From VAZQ01 sp963725065 (GTDB lineage Bacteria > Pseudomonadota > Alphaproteobacteria > Rhizobiales > Xanthobacteraceae), in the NCBI GenBank assembly GCA_963725065.1, contig CAVRXD010000036.1:35043-99042 (forward strand): a stretch of DNA of 64,000 nucleotides, read 5' to 3'. The translations under genes and the position numbers were made by a program. The notes beneath the pieces were generated by a model. It saw only the letters and a program-made list of their open reading frames with translations, ran no database searches and was not told the origin of the DNA. Below are positions 9,747-17,821 of this stretch, in pieces. The stretch's first letter is position 1; each line of letters starts with the position of its first letter.

Positions 9747-11288
9747 TCAGGCCGAGGCCGGAGTGCGACGGTTCGGCTGGTTCTCGCGAATCAATGATTT
9801 GACCACATCGGCGCACGCTGCCGGCTTGAAGCCGCGGGCGCGGTTCTTGTCCCCGATCAGAAACATGATGCGTTGCCGGTCCACCGCACGACGGTAGACT
9901 TCGGCCCACGGCAACGCCGCCTCGCAGCGGCGATCGGCGGCGCCGTCGACACCACTGATGTCGATGATCGTGAAATTTTCTCCACGCATGAGTTCGCCGA
10001 CGGTGGCAAAGCGCAGAGCGAAGCGGCCATAATGAAATTCGCGCATGCTGCGCGCGACCGCGTCGAGCCGCGCTTCCAGTTCGGGTGTAATATGCTGACG
10101 CGCGTCGCGGTCGACCCCGTCGGTACGCAAAGTCAACGAGAGAACGCGCCCGCTCGACGCTCCCGGCAGTCGCGCATAGAGCGCCGAGGCCGCACCGGGA
10201 TGGGACACCAGGCGTTGCAGGATCAGTTTCTCACCGGGCGGGACGTGACGCAGATATTCGCGCAGCGCCGAAACGTCGTCGATCCGCCGTGCGCACCGCC
10301 GTCCGCTATCGGGCTTGGCAATCAGCGGAAACACCAGTCCGGCGGCGGACAGGAATTGCCGAGCCTGCTCGAGGTCGGCGTAAAGCGTGCGCGGCCCCGT
10401 GCTTCGCGTCACCACCACGCAATCGGCGATCCAGCTCCGCTCGCTCGCGGCGACATCGAGCAGATAGGTGCTTTTCGAGTCGCCCCACATGCCGCCCGCC
10501 CGCGGGTACGGATTTGCCACGCTGGGCAAGGTCAGTGACCGGTATTTGAAGGCGAAGCCGATCCAGCTGACGATCAAGGGCAAGCGGAACAAAGCACGCG
10601 GAACGCGCTCAGTGAGTGCCATCCTGCGCCCGCAACCCAGCGTCCGCGTCCGATGCCGATCAATCCGAGAGGCAGCTGCGGCCGGCGTCGGCGAGGCGTC
10701 CGGCTGCGAGGCGTCCTGGAACGCAAAGACCCGTCGCCGCACGAATCCGATGGCCACCAGCACGCACAGCAGGAACGGCCACGTCCACAATCCGGCACGA
10801 TTGTCGAGCGCGTCGCCGAAGAAGACCACGATGCAGAGCATGAGCGGGAGATAGAGGGCGGAGACCAGAAGGCTTGCCGCGGTAAAGCGGCCCAATGGCA
10901 CGCGCGTCCATCCGCACGCGATGAACGCGATGAACACAACGCCAGGCACGACACGGCAGAGCGCAACGAGAGCAAACAGGTTTCGCTTGAGCGCATCGGC
11001 GAAACCGCGGACCCGGTCGTCGACAGCGAGGCGCGTGAGCCACGGTACGTGTCTCGCCCCCGCGCCGATGCCGTACAAGGCGAAATCGCTCGCCACCATG
11101 CCGCCGTAGATGCACAGCGCCACCAGCCCGACCGGCATGATGTCGTTCACAACGATGTAGGCACCAAAGATGATGGCGATGTCTTCGTGGGCGAACGGCA
11201 GGAACACCAGCGAAAAAAATTGCGCGAGCCACGACGAGTCGTGGTCGAAAAAATGCAGCAAGGCTGACAGCGCGTCGCTCACGGCCAT
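9747..11288 (-). CDS. DedA/VTT membrane domain fused to an ATP-grasp-like domain
   Basis: A 513-residue protein in two parts. Residues 1-190 are a DedA (SNARE-associated/VTT) membrane domain, with a conserved acidic HEDIAIIFGAY, an SDFALYGIG segment and the CRVVPGVVFIAFIACGW motif, and about five hydrophobic segments. DedA proteins are linked to lipid-carrier flipping. After a Pro/Ala linker, residues about 240-510 resemble an ATP-grasp ligase: LIAKPDSGRRC, then LILQRLVSHPG, and near the end FTIIDISGVDGAADR and FLIGDKNRARGF. The late acidic/Asn metal site of ATP-grasp enzymes (often EINGAGSE) reads DISGVDGA here, so activity is uncertain. Fusion is in one uninterrupted frame. Confidence 0.78.
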   Translation of the reverse strand: MAVSDALSALLHFFDHDSSWLAQFFSLVFLPFAHEDIAIIFGAYIVVNDIMPVGLVALCIYGGMVASDFALYGIGAGARHVPWLTRLAVDDRVRGFADALKRNLFALVALCRVVPGVVFIAFIACGWTRVPLGRFTAASLLVSALYLPLMLCIVVFFGDALDNRAGLWTWPFLLCVLVAIGFVRRRVFAFQDASQPDASPTPAAAASRIDRHRTRTLGCGRRMALTERVPRALFRLPLIVSWIGFAFKYRSLTLPSVANPYPRAGGMWGDSKSTYLLDVAASERSWIADCVVVTRSTGPRTLYADLEQARQFLSAAGLVFPLIAKPDSGRRCARRIDDVSALREYLRHVPPGEKLILQRLVSHPGAASALYARLPGASSGRVLSLTLRTDGVDRDARQHITPELEARLDAVARSMREFHYGRFALRFATVGELMRGENFTIIDISGVDGAADRRCEAALPWAEVYRRAVDRQRIMFLIGDKNRARGFKPAACADVVKSLIRENQPNRRTPASA

Positions 11289-11654
11289 TCCACGCTCGGA
11301 CGCATTCCTCCCGACCGGCGCGACCGCGCCGGCATCATGAGTGGCGGATCAGCCACCCGGACCGCACTTTGGCGGCATTTTTTATTGAAGCGAGTTCACT
11401 TCCTCTGGCAGCCAGGCAATTGCCCGTCTTTATCGTGTAAATTTTCTGTAAAGTAGCGCCAAGTGACGGGTTTCGACAAGGAACTTTCAGCGTTCGGAAC
11501 CTTATTTTTTCGTAAGGCTGGCCGCCCTGGCGCGCACCACTTTCCGCCATTCTAAGAGGCGCGAGCTGCCCTGCACCTGGAGTCACGGGTTTTGCTTGAA
11601 ATCGGGCCCGCGCGCGCCGATAGAGGCCGTACACCGGAGACGTCAGGATTTATC
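11289..11654. other. Intergenic region between divergent genes, no gene seen
   Basis: About 366 bp, more AT-rich in its middle than the surroundings. It holds a short hairpin, CCTTA-8-TAAGG near 11500, and no convincing coding frame. It probably contains promoters for the DedA fusion (leftwards) and the small membrane protein (rightwards). Confidence 0.5.
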
Positions 11655-12002
11655 GTGCCGCCCGACCGCTCCAAGAGCACTGACGACGACCACCGGGTGG
11701 TGCCGTTTCGGCCTCGCGGCGGTTCCACGGGTCGAGACGAGTGGCGTTGGCAGGCACACCCCCCTCAGCCACCCGACCCGCCGGTTCCGGACCTCGCCAA
11801 GTACGAAGGCGGCGGCGAATATGATGACAACTACCGTCACCGCATGATGGTCAACATCGCGGCCTTGAGCTTCACCGCCGTGCTGGCAATTGCCGGCGTG
11901 TGGCTGGTGATGCAGCTCGCCGACCTGCGCAAGAATCAGGACTGCGTCCTGTCAGGCCGGCGCAATTGCGCGCCCATCGACGTCAAGGCGATGGAGCGTT
12001 GA
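11655..12002 (+). CDS. Small single-span membrane protein, conserved hypothetical
   Basis: Starting at the GTG at 11655 (AGGA 7 bases upstream), this is a 115-residue protein. Residues 1-60 are polar, with a proline-rich stretch (PPQPPDPPVPD). One transmembrane helix spans about residues 68-90 (IAALSFTAVLAIAGVWLVMQ), followed by a short tail with two cysteines (DCVLSGRRNCAPI). From memory, this architecture recurs in Bradyrhizobium-type genomes as a conserved protein of unknown function. A TTG at 11592 would give a longer form but without support. Confidence 0.65.
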   Translation: MPPDRSKSTDDDHRVVPFRPRGGSTGRDEWRWQAHPPQPPDPPVPDLAKYEGGGEYDDNYRHRMMVNIAALSFTAVLAIAGVWLVMQLADLRKNQDCVLSGRRNCAPIDVKAMER

Positions 12003-12037
12003 AGGCTGATTCCAAACACTCAGCTCGTCGCGCGGTC

Positions 12038-12394
12038 TCACTCGCCCTTGTCGATTGAGACCTGAGCAAGTCCGGAAAAGCCGAGAACCCGTGCCGCTGC
12101 CGGCGTAACATCGATCACGCGGCCGCGTACGAACGGACCGCGATCGTTGATGGTCACGACCACTGAACGTCCATTGTGCTTATTGGTTACCTTGACCTTA
12201 CTGCCGAACGGCAATGTCCGGTGCGCTGCCGTAAGAGCCTGAGGATTCAATTTTTGTCCGCTGGCGGTCCCGCTGCCGCTCTCCGTGGAATAAACCGAAG
12301 CAACACCACCGCGATCGGCGGCGGCAGCATCGTGGGTCGAAGACATTTGACAGGCCAAGCCTGCGACAGCAACGAGCACCATTCTACCTTTCAC
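12038..12394 (-). CDS. rlpA: RlpA-like septal ring lytic transglycosylase family protein
   Basis: A 118-residue secreted protein with an N-terminal signal sequence, then a double-psi beta-barrel. The RlpA core motifs are GVASVYSTESGSGTASGQKL, ALTAAHRTLPFGSKVKVTN, VVTINDRGPFVRGRVIDVT and ARVLGF. It has no C-terminal SPOR domain, so it is the short form. RlpA enzymes cut naked glycan strands in the cell wall, and short versions are of unknown activity. It is convergent with the small membrane protein, 35 bp between. Confidence 0.88.
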   Translation of the reverse strand: MKGRMVLVAVAGLACQMSSTHDAAAADRGGVASVYSTESGSGTASGQKLNPQALTAAHRTLPFGSKVKVTNKHNGRSVVVTINDRGPFVRGRVIDVTPAAARVLGFSGLAQVSIDKGE

Positions 12395-12651
12395 TCCGGC
12401 CTCCTTTCATTGCGGCGACGCCGCTAGGTCGGCCGCCTTGAGGCGGTCGACGCGTTCAGTGCTGAAATGCGGCGGTAAATGGGCAGTGTAGCCGCTGCCT
12501 AATCCCCGCGATCCTTGCCGCAATAATCGGCAGGACCCCCATTCGGTTCCGAGGAGTTTTAAAGTTCCATGCCGTTGCCCGCGCGGAAGACGCCGCGTAT
12601 CGTCTCGCCCAGAAAATCAAAGCGTGGGGCAACCTGCCTCGGGAGGAGCAA

Positions 12652-13704
12652 ATGATCGATTGGTCGCGCCGGTTTGCGTGGACAAGCCTGGCTGCAATGA
12701 CGGCCCTGATGGTCGCAGGCAGCACGACCGCGATAGCGCAGGAATGCAAGAATTGCGGCCAGCTCGACACGCTCTATTGCGACGAGAACAACGACCTAGT
12801 CGCCGATGTGCCGACCGATCCGAAAAAACTGCGCGATCCTTCCACGCTCGTATTCGCCTACACCCCAGTGGAGGACCCGGCGGTCTATCAGAACGTGTTC
12901 AAGCCGCTCACCGATTTCCTGGCTCAGTGCACCGGCAAGCGGGTAGTCTACTACCCGGTGCAATCGAACTCGGCCGAGATCGAGGCGATGCGCTCGGGTC
13001 GCCTCCACGTCGCGGGCTTCTCGACCGGACCGACGGGATTCGCCGTCAATATGGCGGGAGCGGTTCCGTTCGCCGCCAAGGGCACCGAAAAGGGACCGCA
13101 TGGCTACCATCTCCTGTCCATCGTCAAGAAGGACAGCCCCTACCAGAAGCTCGCCGATTTGAAGGGCAAGCGCGTCGCGCACACATCGCCGTCGTCGAAT
13201 TCAGGCCACCTCGCGCCGCTCGTGCTTTATCCCTCGGAGGGCCTCAAGCCCAACGAGGACTACAAGCCGCTGATGTCGGGCGGGCACGACAAGTCGGCGC
13301 TCGGCGTCGTGTCCGGCGATTACGACATGGCCGGCGTCGCTTCCGACGTGTTCGAGCGGATGATCACGCGTGGAACGCTGAAGGCGGATGACTTCCGCAT
13401 CATCTTCACGAGCCCACTTTTCCCGACCTCGTCCTTCGCCCACGCACACGATCTCCATCCGGATCTCTCCAAGAAAATCCGCGCCTGCTTCTTTGCCTTC
13501 GACTTCCCGCCCTCGATGCGCAAGGAGTTCAACGGGGACGACCGCTTCTTCCCGATCACCTACAAGGACGCTTGGAAAGTGGTGCGCGAGATCGCCGAAG
13601 GGTCCGGCACGCCCTACAACAAGGCGGCCTACGAGGCGGAAGCAAAGCGCGAGGCCGAGGCGCTGGCAAAGAAGCAGCAAGAGCAGGCGGCGCCGAAGCA
13701 GTAG
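12652..13704 (+). CDS. phnD: PhnD-type phosphate/phosphite/phosphonate ABC transporter receptor
   Basis: A 350-residue periplasmic binding protein with signal peptide (cleavage near AIAQ). The family segments are LVFAYTPVEDPAVYQNVFKP, FSTGPTGFAVN, SPYQKLADLKGKRVAHTSPS and SGNYDMAGV-like (SGDYDMAGVA). Strong GGAGGAGCAA precedes the ATG. It is the first gene of a phnDCEE operon. The last 20 or so residues form an unusual charged helix rich in A, E, K and Q (EAEAKREAEALAKKQQEQ). No C-P lyase or phosphonatase gene is in the window, so the true ligand (phosphonate, phosphite or phosphate) is open. Confidence 0.88.
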   Translation: MIDWSRRFAWTSLAAMTALMVAGSTTAIAQECKNCGQLDTLYCDENNDLVADVPTDPKKLRDPSTLVFAYTPVEDPAVYQNVFKPLTDFLAQCTGKRVVYYPVQSNSAEIEAMRSGRLHVAGFSTGPTGFAVNMAGAVPFAAKGTEKGPHGYHLLSIVKKDSPYQKLADLKGKRVAHTSPSSNSGHLAPLVLYPSEGLKPNEDYKPLMSGGHDKSALGVVSGDYDMAGVASDVFERMITRGTLKADDFRIIFTSPLFPTSSFAHAHDLHPDLSKKIRACFFAFDFPPSMRKEFNGDDRFFPITYKDAWKVVREIAEGSGTPYNKAAYEAEAKREAEALAKKQQEQAAPKQ

Positions 13705-13715
13705 CCCGCGAAGGC

Positions 13716-14522
13716 ATGCGGGCCATGGAGGTATCGACACCGCTCAAGCCCGTGGCGGATGACGTGGACCGCGCGCTCGTCATTCGCAATCTGCGCAAGG
13801 AGTATCGCCCCGGACAGCCGGTGCTCAAGGACGTCTCGCTCACCGTCGAGGGACGCGGCATGACCGCGATCATCGGCCCGTCCGGGACCGGCAAATCGAC
13901 GCTCGTTCGGTGCATCAACCGCCTGGTCGATCCCACCGCGGGTGAGATCCACTTTCGCGGCCATGACATGGTCCGGCTCGGCGGCCGCGAGTTGCGCCTA
14001 GCGCGCCGCCGCATGGGCATGGTGTTCCAGGAATACAATCTGGTCGAGCGGCTCTCGGTGATCGAGAACGTGCTGTGCGGACGGCTTGGCTACGTGGCGG
14101 TGTGGCGGGCGTGGCTGCGCAAGTTTCCCGCCCGTGACGTGGATCGCGCCTTTCACCTGCTCGACGCCGTCGGCCTGGGTGACTTCGCTACCCAGCGCGC
14201 CGACCAGCTCTCCGGCGGGCAACGGCAGCGTGTCGGCATTGCGCGCGCGTTGATGCAGGAGCCGGAGCTCGTGCTCGCGGACGAGCCCACCTCTTCGCTC
14301 GATCCCAAGACCTCGGTCGAGATCATGGAGCTGATCGCGCGCCGCACCGGTGAGCGCGGCATCCCCGCGATCGTCAACATCCACAATGTGGATCTGGCCC
14401 GGCGCTTCGCCGACCGCATCATCGGCATGTCGAAGGGCGAGATCGTGTTCGATGGTCCGCCGCTGGCGCTGCAGGATACACATCTCCTGCAGATCTACGG
14501 CGGCGAAGGATGGCTGCAGTGA
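13716..14522 (+). CDS. phnC: PhnC-type ABC transporter ATP-binding protein
   Basis: A cytoplasmic ATPase of about 268 residues. Walker A GPSGTGKST, Q-loop MVFQEYNLVERLSV, signature LSGGQRQRVGIARAL and Walker B LVLADEPTSSLD are all intact. It powers uptake with the two PhnE permeases downstream. The start is either the ATG at 13716 or the one at 13725; GAAGG sits 1 or 10 bases upstream respectively, so neither is ideal. It follows phnD after about 11 bp. Confidence 0.93.
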   Translation: MRAMEVSTPLKPVADDVDRALVIRNLRKEYRPGQPVLKDVSLTVEGRGMTAIIGPSGTGKSTLVRCINRLVDPTAGEIHFRGHDMVRLGGRELRLARRRMGMVFQEYNLVERLSVIENVLCGRLGYVAVWRAWLRKFPARDVDRAFHLLDAVGLGDFATQRADQLSGGQRQRVGIARALMQEPELVLADEPTSSLDPKTSVEIMELIARRTGERGIPAIVNIHNVDLARRFADRIIGMSKGEIVFDGPPLALQDTHLLQIYGGEGWLQ

Positions 14523-14585
14523 GTCCGAAGCGATTCGATTGCCGTACCGGCGAGACACGCGCGCACAGACTGCGCCTACCGCATC

Positions 14586-15383
14586 ATGACTGAGCCTTCA
14601 GCCGCGGCCCGACGCGTCGCCTTTCCGCCGAACTGGCCGGCACGGATCGCGTTGGCTGCCCTCGCCCTGTACGTCGTTTACGCGTGCTCGGTCCTCGACA
14701 TGACCTGGGCGCGCTTCGTGGCGGGCTTCGGGCACGGCGCCCGCTTCATCTCCCGGATGTTTCCGCCCAACTTCGCCCACGACAAGCTCGAGCTGCTCTA
14801 CAGCGGCATGCTCGAGAGCCTACAGATCGCCATTATCGCGACGGTGGCGGGCGTGCTCCTGTCGCTCCCACTCGGGCTCATGGCCGCGCGCAACCTGTCA
14901 CCGTTGCCGCTGGCATGGGCCGCGCGCGCACTAATCGCGCTGTTTCGCACCTTTCACCCCGTGATCATCGCGATCCTGTTCGTGAAGGCGGTCGGCTTCG
15001 GCGCGCTCGCCGGCATGCTGGCCCTGATCGTCGCCTCGCTGGGATTCCTTTCCAAGCTCGTGGCCGAGGCCGTCGAGGAAATGTCCATGCCGCAGGTGGA
15101 GGCGGTGCGGGCGACCGGCGCTCCCTTCCTGTCGCTGGTGATCATGGGTGTGCTGCCGCAGGTGATGCCGCGCTTCATCGGATTCTCTGCCTATCAACTG
15201 GATTCCAACCTGCGCAATTCGGCGCTCGTCGGGCTGGTCGGCGGCGGCGGCATCGGCGCCACGCTGTTCACCGCGTTTCAGCGCTTCGACTACGATTTTG
15301 TGCTGACCATCGTGCTTGCCATCATCGCCATCGTCATGATCGGCGAGATCCTGTCCGGCTGGATGCGCAGGCTGTTCCAATGA
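14586..15383 (+). CDS. phnE: PhnE-type ABC transporter permease (first)
   Basis: A 265-residue inner-membrane permease with about six hydrophobic segments. The coupling loop facing the ATPase is clear: MSMPQVEAVRATGAPFLSLV. The family end motif SALVGLVGGGGIGATLF is also present. It overlaps the next permease by ATGA, as expected for a heterodimeric channel. It is 63 bp after phnC. Confidence 0.92.
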   Translation: MTEPSAAARRVAFPPNWPARIALAALALYVVYACSVLDMTWARFVAGFGHGARFISRMFPPNFAHDKLELLYSGMLESLQIAIIATVAGVLLSLPLGLMAARNLSPLPLAWAARALIALFRTFHPVIIAILFVKAVGFGALAGMLALIVASLGFLSKLVAEAVEEMSMPQVEAVRATGAPFLSLVIMGVLPQVMPRFIGFSAYQLDSNLRNSALVGLVGGGGIGATLFTAFQRFDYDFVLTIVLAIIAIVMIGEILSGWMRRLFQ

Positions 15384-16204
15384 GCGCCCCGATCCCTCCC
15401 GGGCCGGCTGGCGCATCCCTGCGCCGTTGGCAACGCTTCACGCCCGCCGAGCGGGTGATGCGTTCCGCCTTCTATGTCGTGGTGCTGATCGCCATCGTAT
15501 GGTCGCTGCGCAGCATCGAGATCATCCCGGAGTTTCTCTACGACGCGCCGCAACAGACTGTCGATCTGTTCGCCCGCATGTGGCCGATCGACTGGGCATG
15601 GTACCCGAAGGTGGTGAATGCGGCGCTGCTGGAGACGCTGCACACCGCGACGCTCGGCACGATTCTCGCGGTCGCGATGGCAAGCCTCGTCGCGCTCATG
15701 GTTGCCCGCAACATCACGCGCTCGATCATTCTCAACACCATCGGCCGGTTCATCCTGGTTGCGACCCGTTCGGTACATGCAATGATCTGGGCGCTGTTCT
15801 TCGTCGCCGTGTTCGGTCCCGGCGCGCTCGCCGGCACCATGGCGATCGCCATGCATTCCATCGGTTTCACCGGCAAGTTCCTCTCGGAAGCGATCGAAGA
15901 GGCCAAGCCCGGCCCGATCGAGGCGCTGGTCGCGACCGGGGCTTCCCCGCTCGCCATTTTGCTCAAGGGCTATTGGCCGCAGGTGAAGCCGGCGTTCTTC
16001 TCGATCTCGATGTTCCGCTGGGACATCAACGTGCGCGAATCGGCCGTGCTTGGTCTCGTTGGCGGCGGCGGCCTCGGCATGGCGCTCGATACCGCCCTCT
16101 CCAATCTTTATTGGGACCAGGCTGGGCTGGTGCTGTTCGTCATCTTCGTGGTGGTCATCATCGCCGAGATCGTGACCGCGTGGCTCCGGTCGCGGATGAT
16201 TTGA
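15380..16204 (+). CDS. phnE: PhnE-type ABC transporter permease (second)
   Basis: A 274-residue permease, paralogous to the upstream gene. It carries the coupling loop AKPGPIEALVATGASPLAIL and INVRESAVLGLVGGGGLGMA near the C-terminus. Start ATG at 15380 overlaps the first permease's TGA. With phnC and phnD it completes a full importer. A broken third phnE-like sequence occurs far away at 37.1-37.5 kb. Confidence 0.92.
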   Translation: MSAPIPPGPAGASLRRWQRFTPAERVMRSAFYVVVLIAIVWSLRSIEIIPEFLYDAPQQTVDLFARMWPIDWAWYPKVVNAALLETLHTATLGTILAVAMASLVALMVARNITRSIILNTIGRFILVATRSVHAMIWALFFVAVFGPGALAGTMAIAMHSIGFTGKFLSEAIEEAKPGPIEALVATGASPLAILLKGYWPQVKPAFFSISMFRWDINVRESAVLGLVGGGGLGMALDTALSNLYWDQAGLVLFVIFVVVIIAEIVTAWLRSRMI

Positions 16205-16271
16205 CGAGGGCGCAACGCCGCACCCGCCCGCGCCCGAGGTCCGGCGCGAGCGTCGCAGGCTTCGGCCTCGC

Positions 16272-16757
16272 TTATTTCAATTGGTCGGCAACCTTGGCGA
16301 GGCCGGCCATGGCGCATTTCTCGTCGCCTTCCGAGCTCGATCCGCTCACGCCCACGGCGCCAATCGTCTCGTTACCCACCTTGATTGGAACCCCGCCCCG
16401 CAGCGCGATCACATCGGCAAGCTCACGCTGGGCAGCGAGCTCGGGCATTTCGGTGGTTCGCTTCGCCCATTCGGCGCTGGTGCGGCCAAAAGTCCGCGCC
16501 GTGTAAGCCTTGCGGCGGGCAAGCTCGAGGTTATGGGGATTGGCCTGGTCAGACTGCAGGAACACCCGAAGCCGGCCGGCGCGATCGACCACGGCAACCG
16601 AAACGCTGTTGCCATCCTTTTCGCACTGGTCGAGGGCGCCGACGGCGACTGCCAATCCCATGCGCACCCCGACGTCCCTTTGGGTGATGACCTGCGCCTG
16701 CGACGGCAGCGCGCAGGTGGCGATAAGGCCGGCGGCCAGAGCACATCGAATCGTCAT
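16272..16757 (-). CDS. GlcG/HbpS-family secreted protein
   Basis: From the ATG at 16757 (GGGAGG upstream) this is a 161-residue protein with a signal peptide (ALPSQAQ). The GlcG/HbpS fold is recognised from VAVVDRAGRLRVFLQSD, ARRKAYTARTFGRTSAE and GGVPIKVGNETIGAVGVSGS. Relatives bind heme or act in corrinoid and glycolate loci; function here is unknown. It is convergent with the phn operon. Confidence 0.87.
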   Translation of the reverse strand: MTIRCALAAGLIATCALPSQAQVITQRDVGVRMGLAVAVGALDQCEKDGNSVSVAVVDRAGRLRVFLQSDQANPHNLELARRKAYTARTFGRTSAEWAKRTTEMPELAAQRELADVIALRGGVPIKVGNETIGAVGVSGSSSEGDEKCAMAGLAKVADQLK

Positions 16758-16918
16758 GAACGAACCTCCCTTTTTATCGTTGGCAGCGGTCCGATCGCCC
16801 CTGCCCGCCGTTTTGGCGTTCTCCGATCTGCCGATTATCTCACGTGCGCGGCCGTTGATCACCCCGGGGGACGCCTAATGTCTTCTGCCGTCGAGGCTTT
16901 CGCCTTTGAGCGCTGCCA

Positions 16919-16947
16919 TTGAACTTGCGCTATGTCTTCGCTATACG
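16919..16947 (+). promoter_or_regulatory. candidate sigma-70-type promoter for the acpXL cluster
   Basis: TTGAAC at 16919-16924 and TATACG at 16942-16947 are separated by 17 bp, a good match to a housekeeping promoter. It would give a leader of about 100 bases before acpXL. Predicted from sequence alone. Confidence 0.45.
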
Positions 16948-17056
16948 GGCACCCGACCTCTCGCGGGGGAGATGGGCCGCTCCGGGGCGATCCGACCCGC
17001 CATCGCAAACACGTCATCGCGGTCGCCGAAATGCGTGGCCGATCAGGGATTTACTG

Positions 17057-17338
17057 ATGCCTTCGACTTTTGACACCGTGGCCAATATCATCTCCGAGAC
17101 CTGCGACATTCCCCGTGAGACGATCAAGCCGGAAAGCCACGCCATTAACGATCTCGGCATCGACAGCCTGGATTTCCTCGACATCGCATTCGCGATCGAC
17201 AAGGCGTTCGGGATCAAGATGCCGCTCGAGCAGTGGACGCAAGAGGTCAACGACGGGAAGGCGACGACTGAGCAATATTTTCAGTTGAACAACCTGTGCA
17301 CCCGCATCGACGAGCTCGTCGCTGCCAAGGGTGCCTGA
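17057..17338 (+). CDS. acpXL: Acyl carrier protein AcpXL for very-long-chain fatty acid
   Basis: A 93-residue acyl carrier protein. The phosphopantetheine site is Ser37 in NDLGIDSLDFLDI. The downstream KAFGIKMPLEQWTQEVN and EQYFQLNNLCTRIDEL match rhizobial AcpXL rather than housekeeping AcpP. It carries the C26-C30 hydroxy acyl chain destined for lipid A. It heads the six-gene cluster acpXL-fabZ-fabF2-fabF1-adh2-lpxXL, all on this strand with tight spacing. Confidence 0.94.
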   Translation: MPSTFDTVANIISETCDIPRETIKPESHAINDLGIDSLDFLDIAFAIDKAFGIKMPLEQWTQEVNDGKATTEQYFQLNNLCTRIDELVAAKGA

Positions 17339-17347
17339 CGCGCCCGC

Positions 17348-17821
17348 ATGCGTCTCGAGTACTTTCAGCTCATCGACCGCATCGCCGAGCTTGATCTTGC
17401 GCAGCAGACCATTCGCGCCGAGGCGCGGGTTCCGGCCGAATCGACCATCTTCGAGGGACATTTCCCCGGCTATCCGCTGATGCCCGGCGTGCTGCTGATC
17501 GAGGCCATGGCGCAGACCTCCGGCTGGCTCGTCATTGCCGTCACCAATTTCACGCGCATGCCGTTCTTCGCCGCGCTGAAGGAAGCCAAGCTGCGCACGT
17601 TCATCACGCCAGGTCAGAATCTCTCGCTCTCGGCCAAGCTGCTGCACGAAGGCTCCGGCTACGCCGTCACCAAGGCCGACATCCGCTGCGACGGCAAGCT
17701 CGCCTGCAATGCCGAGATCACCTTCCGGCTGGTCGAGTTTCCCAACCCCGAATTCCGGGCGAGCATGGAGAAGATGGCCGCAATCCTCGAATTTCCGAGG
17801 GGAGCGCCGGCCCATGGCTGA
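17348..17821 (+). CDS. fabZXL: 3-hydroxyacyl-ACP dehydratase, FabZXL type
   Basis: A 157-residue hotdog-fold dehydratase. The catalytic histidine lies in EGHFPGYPLMPGVLLIEAMA (His38) with Glu52 in the same motif. It removes water from the 3-hydroxyacyl-ACP during elongation on AcpXL. It is 9 bp after acpXL, and its end overlaps the start of fabF2XL by 8 bp, showing translational coupling. Confidence 0.92.
   Translation: MRLEYFQLIDRIAELDLAQQTIRAEARVPAESTIFEGHFPGYPLMPGVLLIEAMAQTSGWLVIAVTNFTRMPFFAALKEAKLRTFITPGQNLSLSAKLLHEGSGYAVTKADIRCDGKLACNAEITFRLVEFPNPEFRASMEKMAAILEFPRGAPAHG

Noticed and set aside
9625..9909. N-terminal extension of the PCu(A)C frame
   Set aside because: A signal peptide and ribosome-binding site mark the start at 9624.
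11335..11634. 99-codon minus-strand frame in the gap before the small membrane protein
   Set aside because: No ribosome-binding site, no recognisable domain, and it overlaps the likely promoter region.
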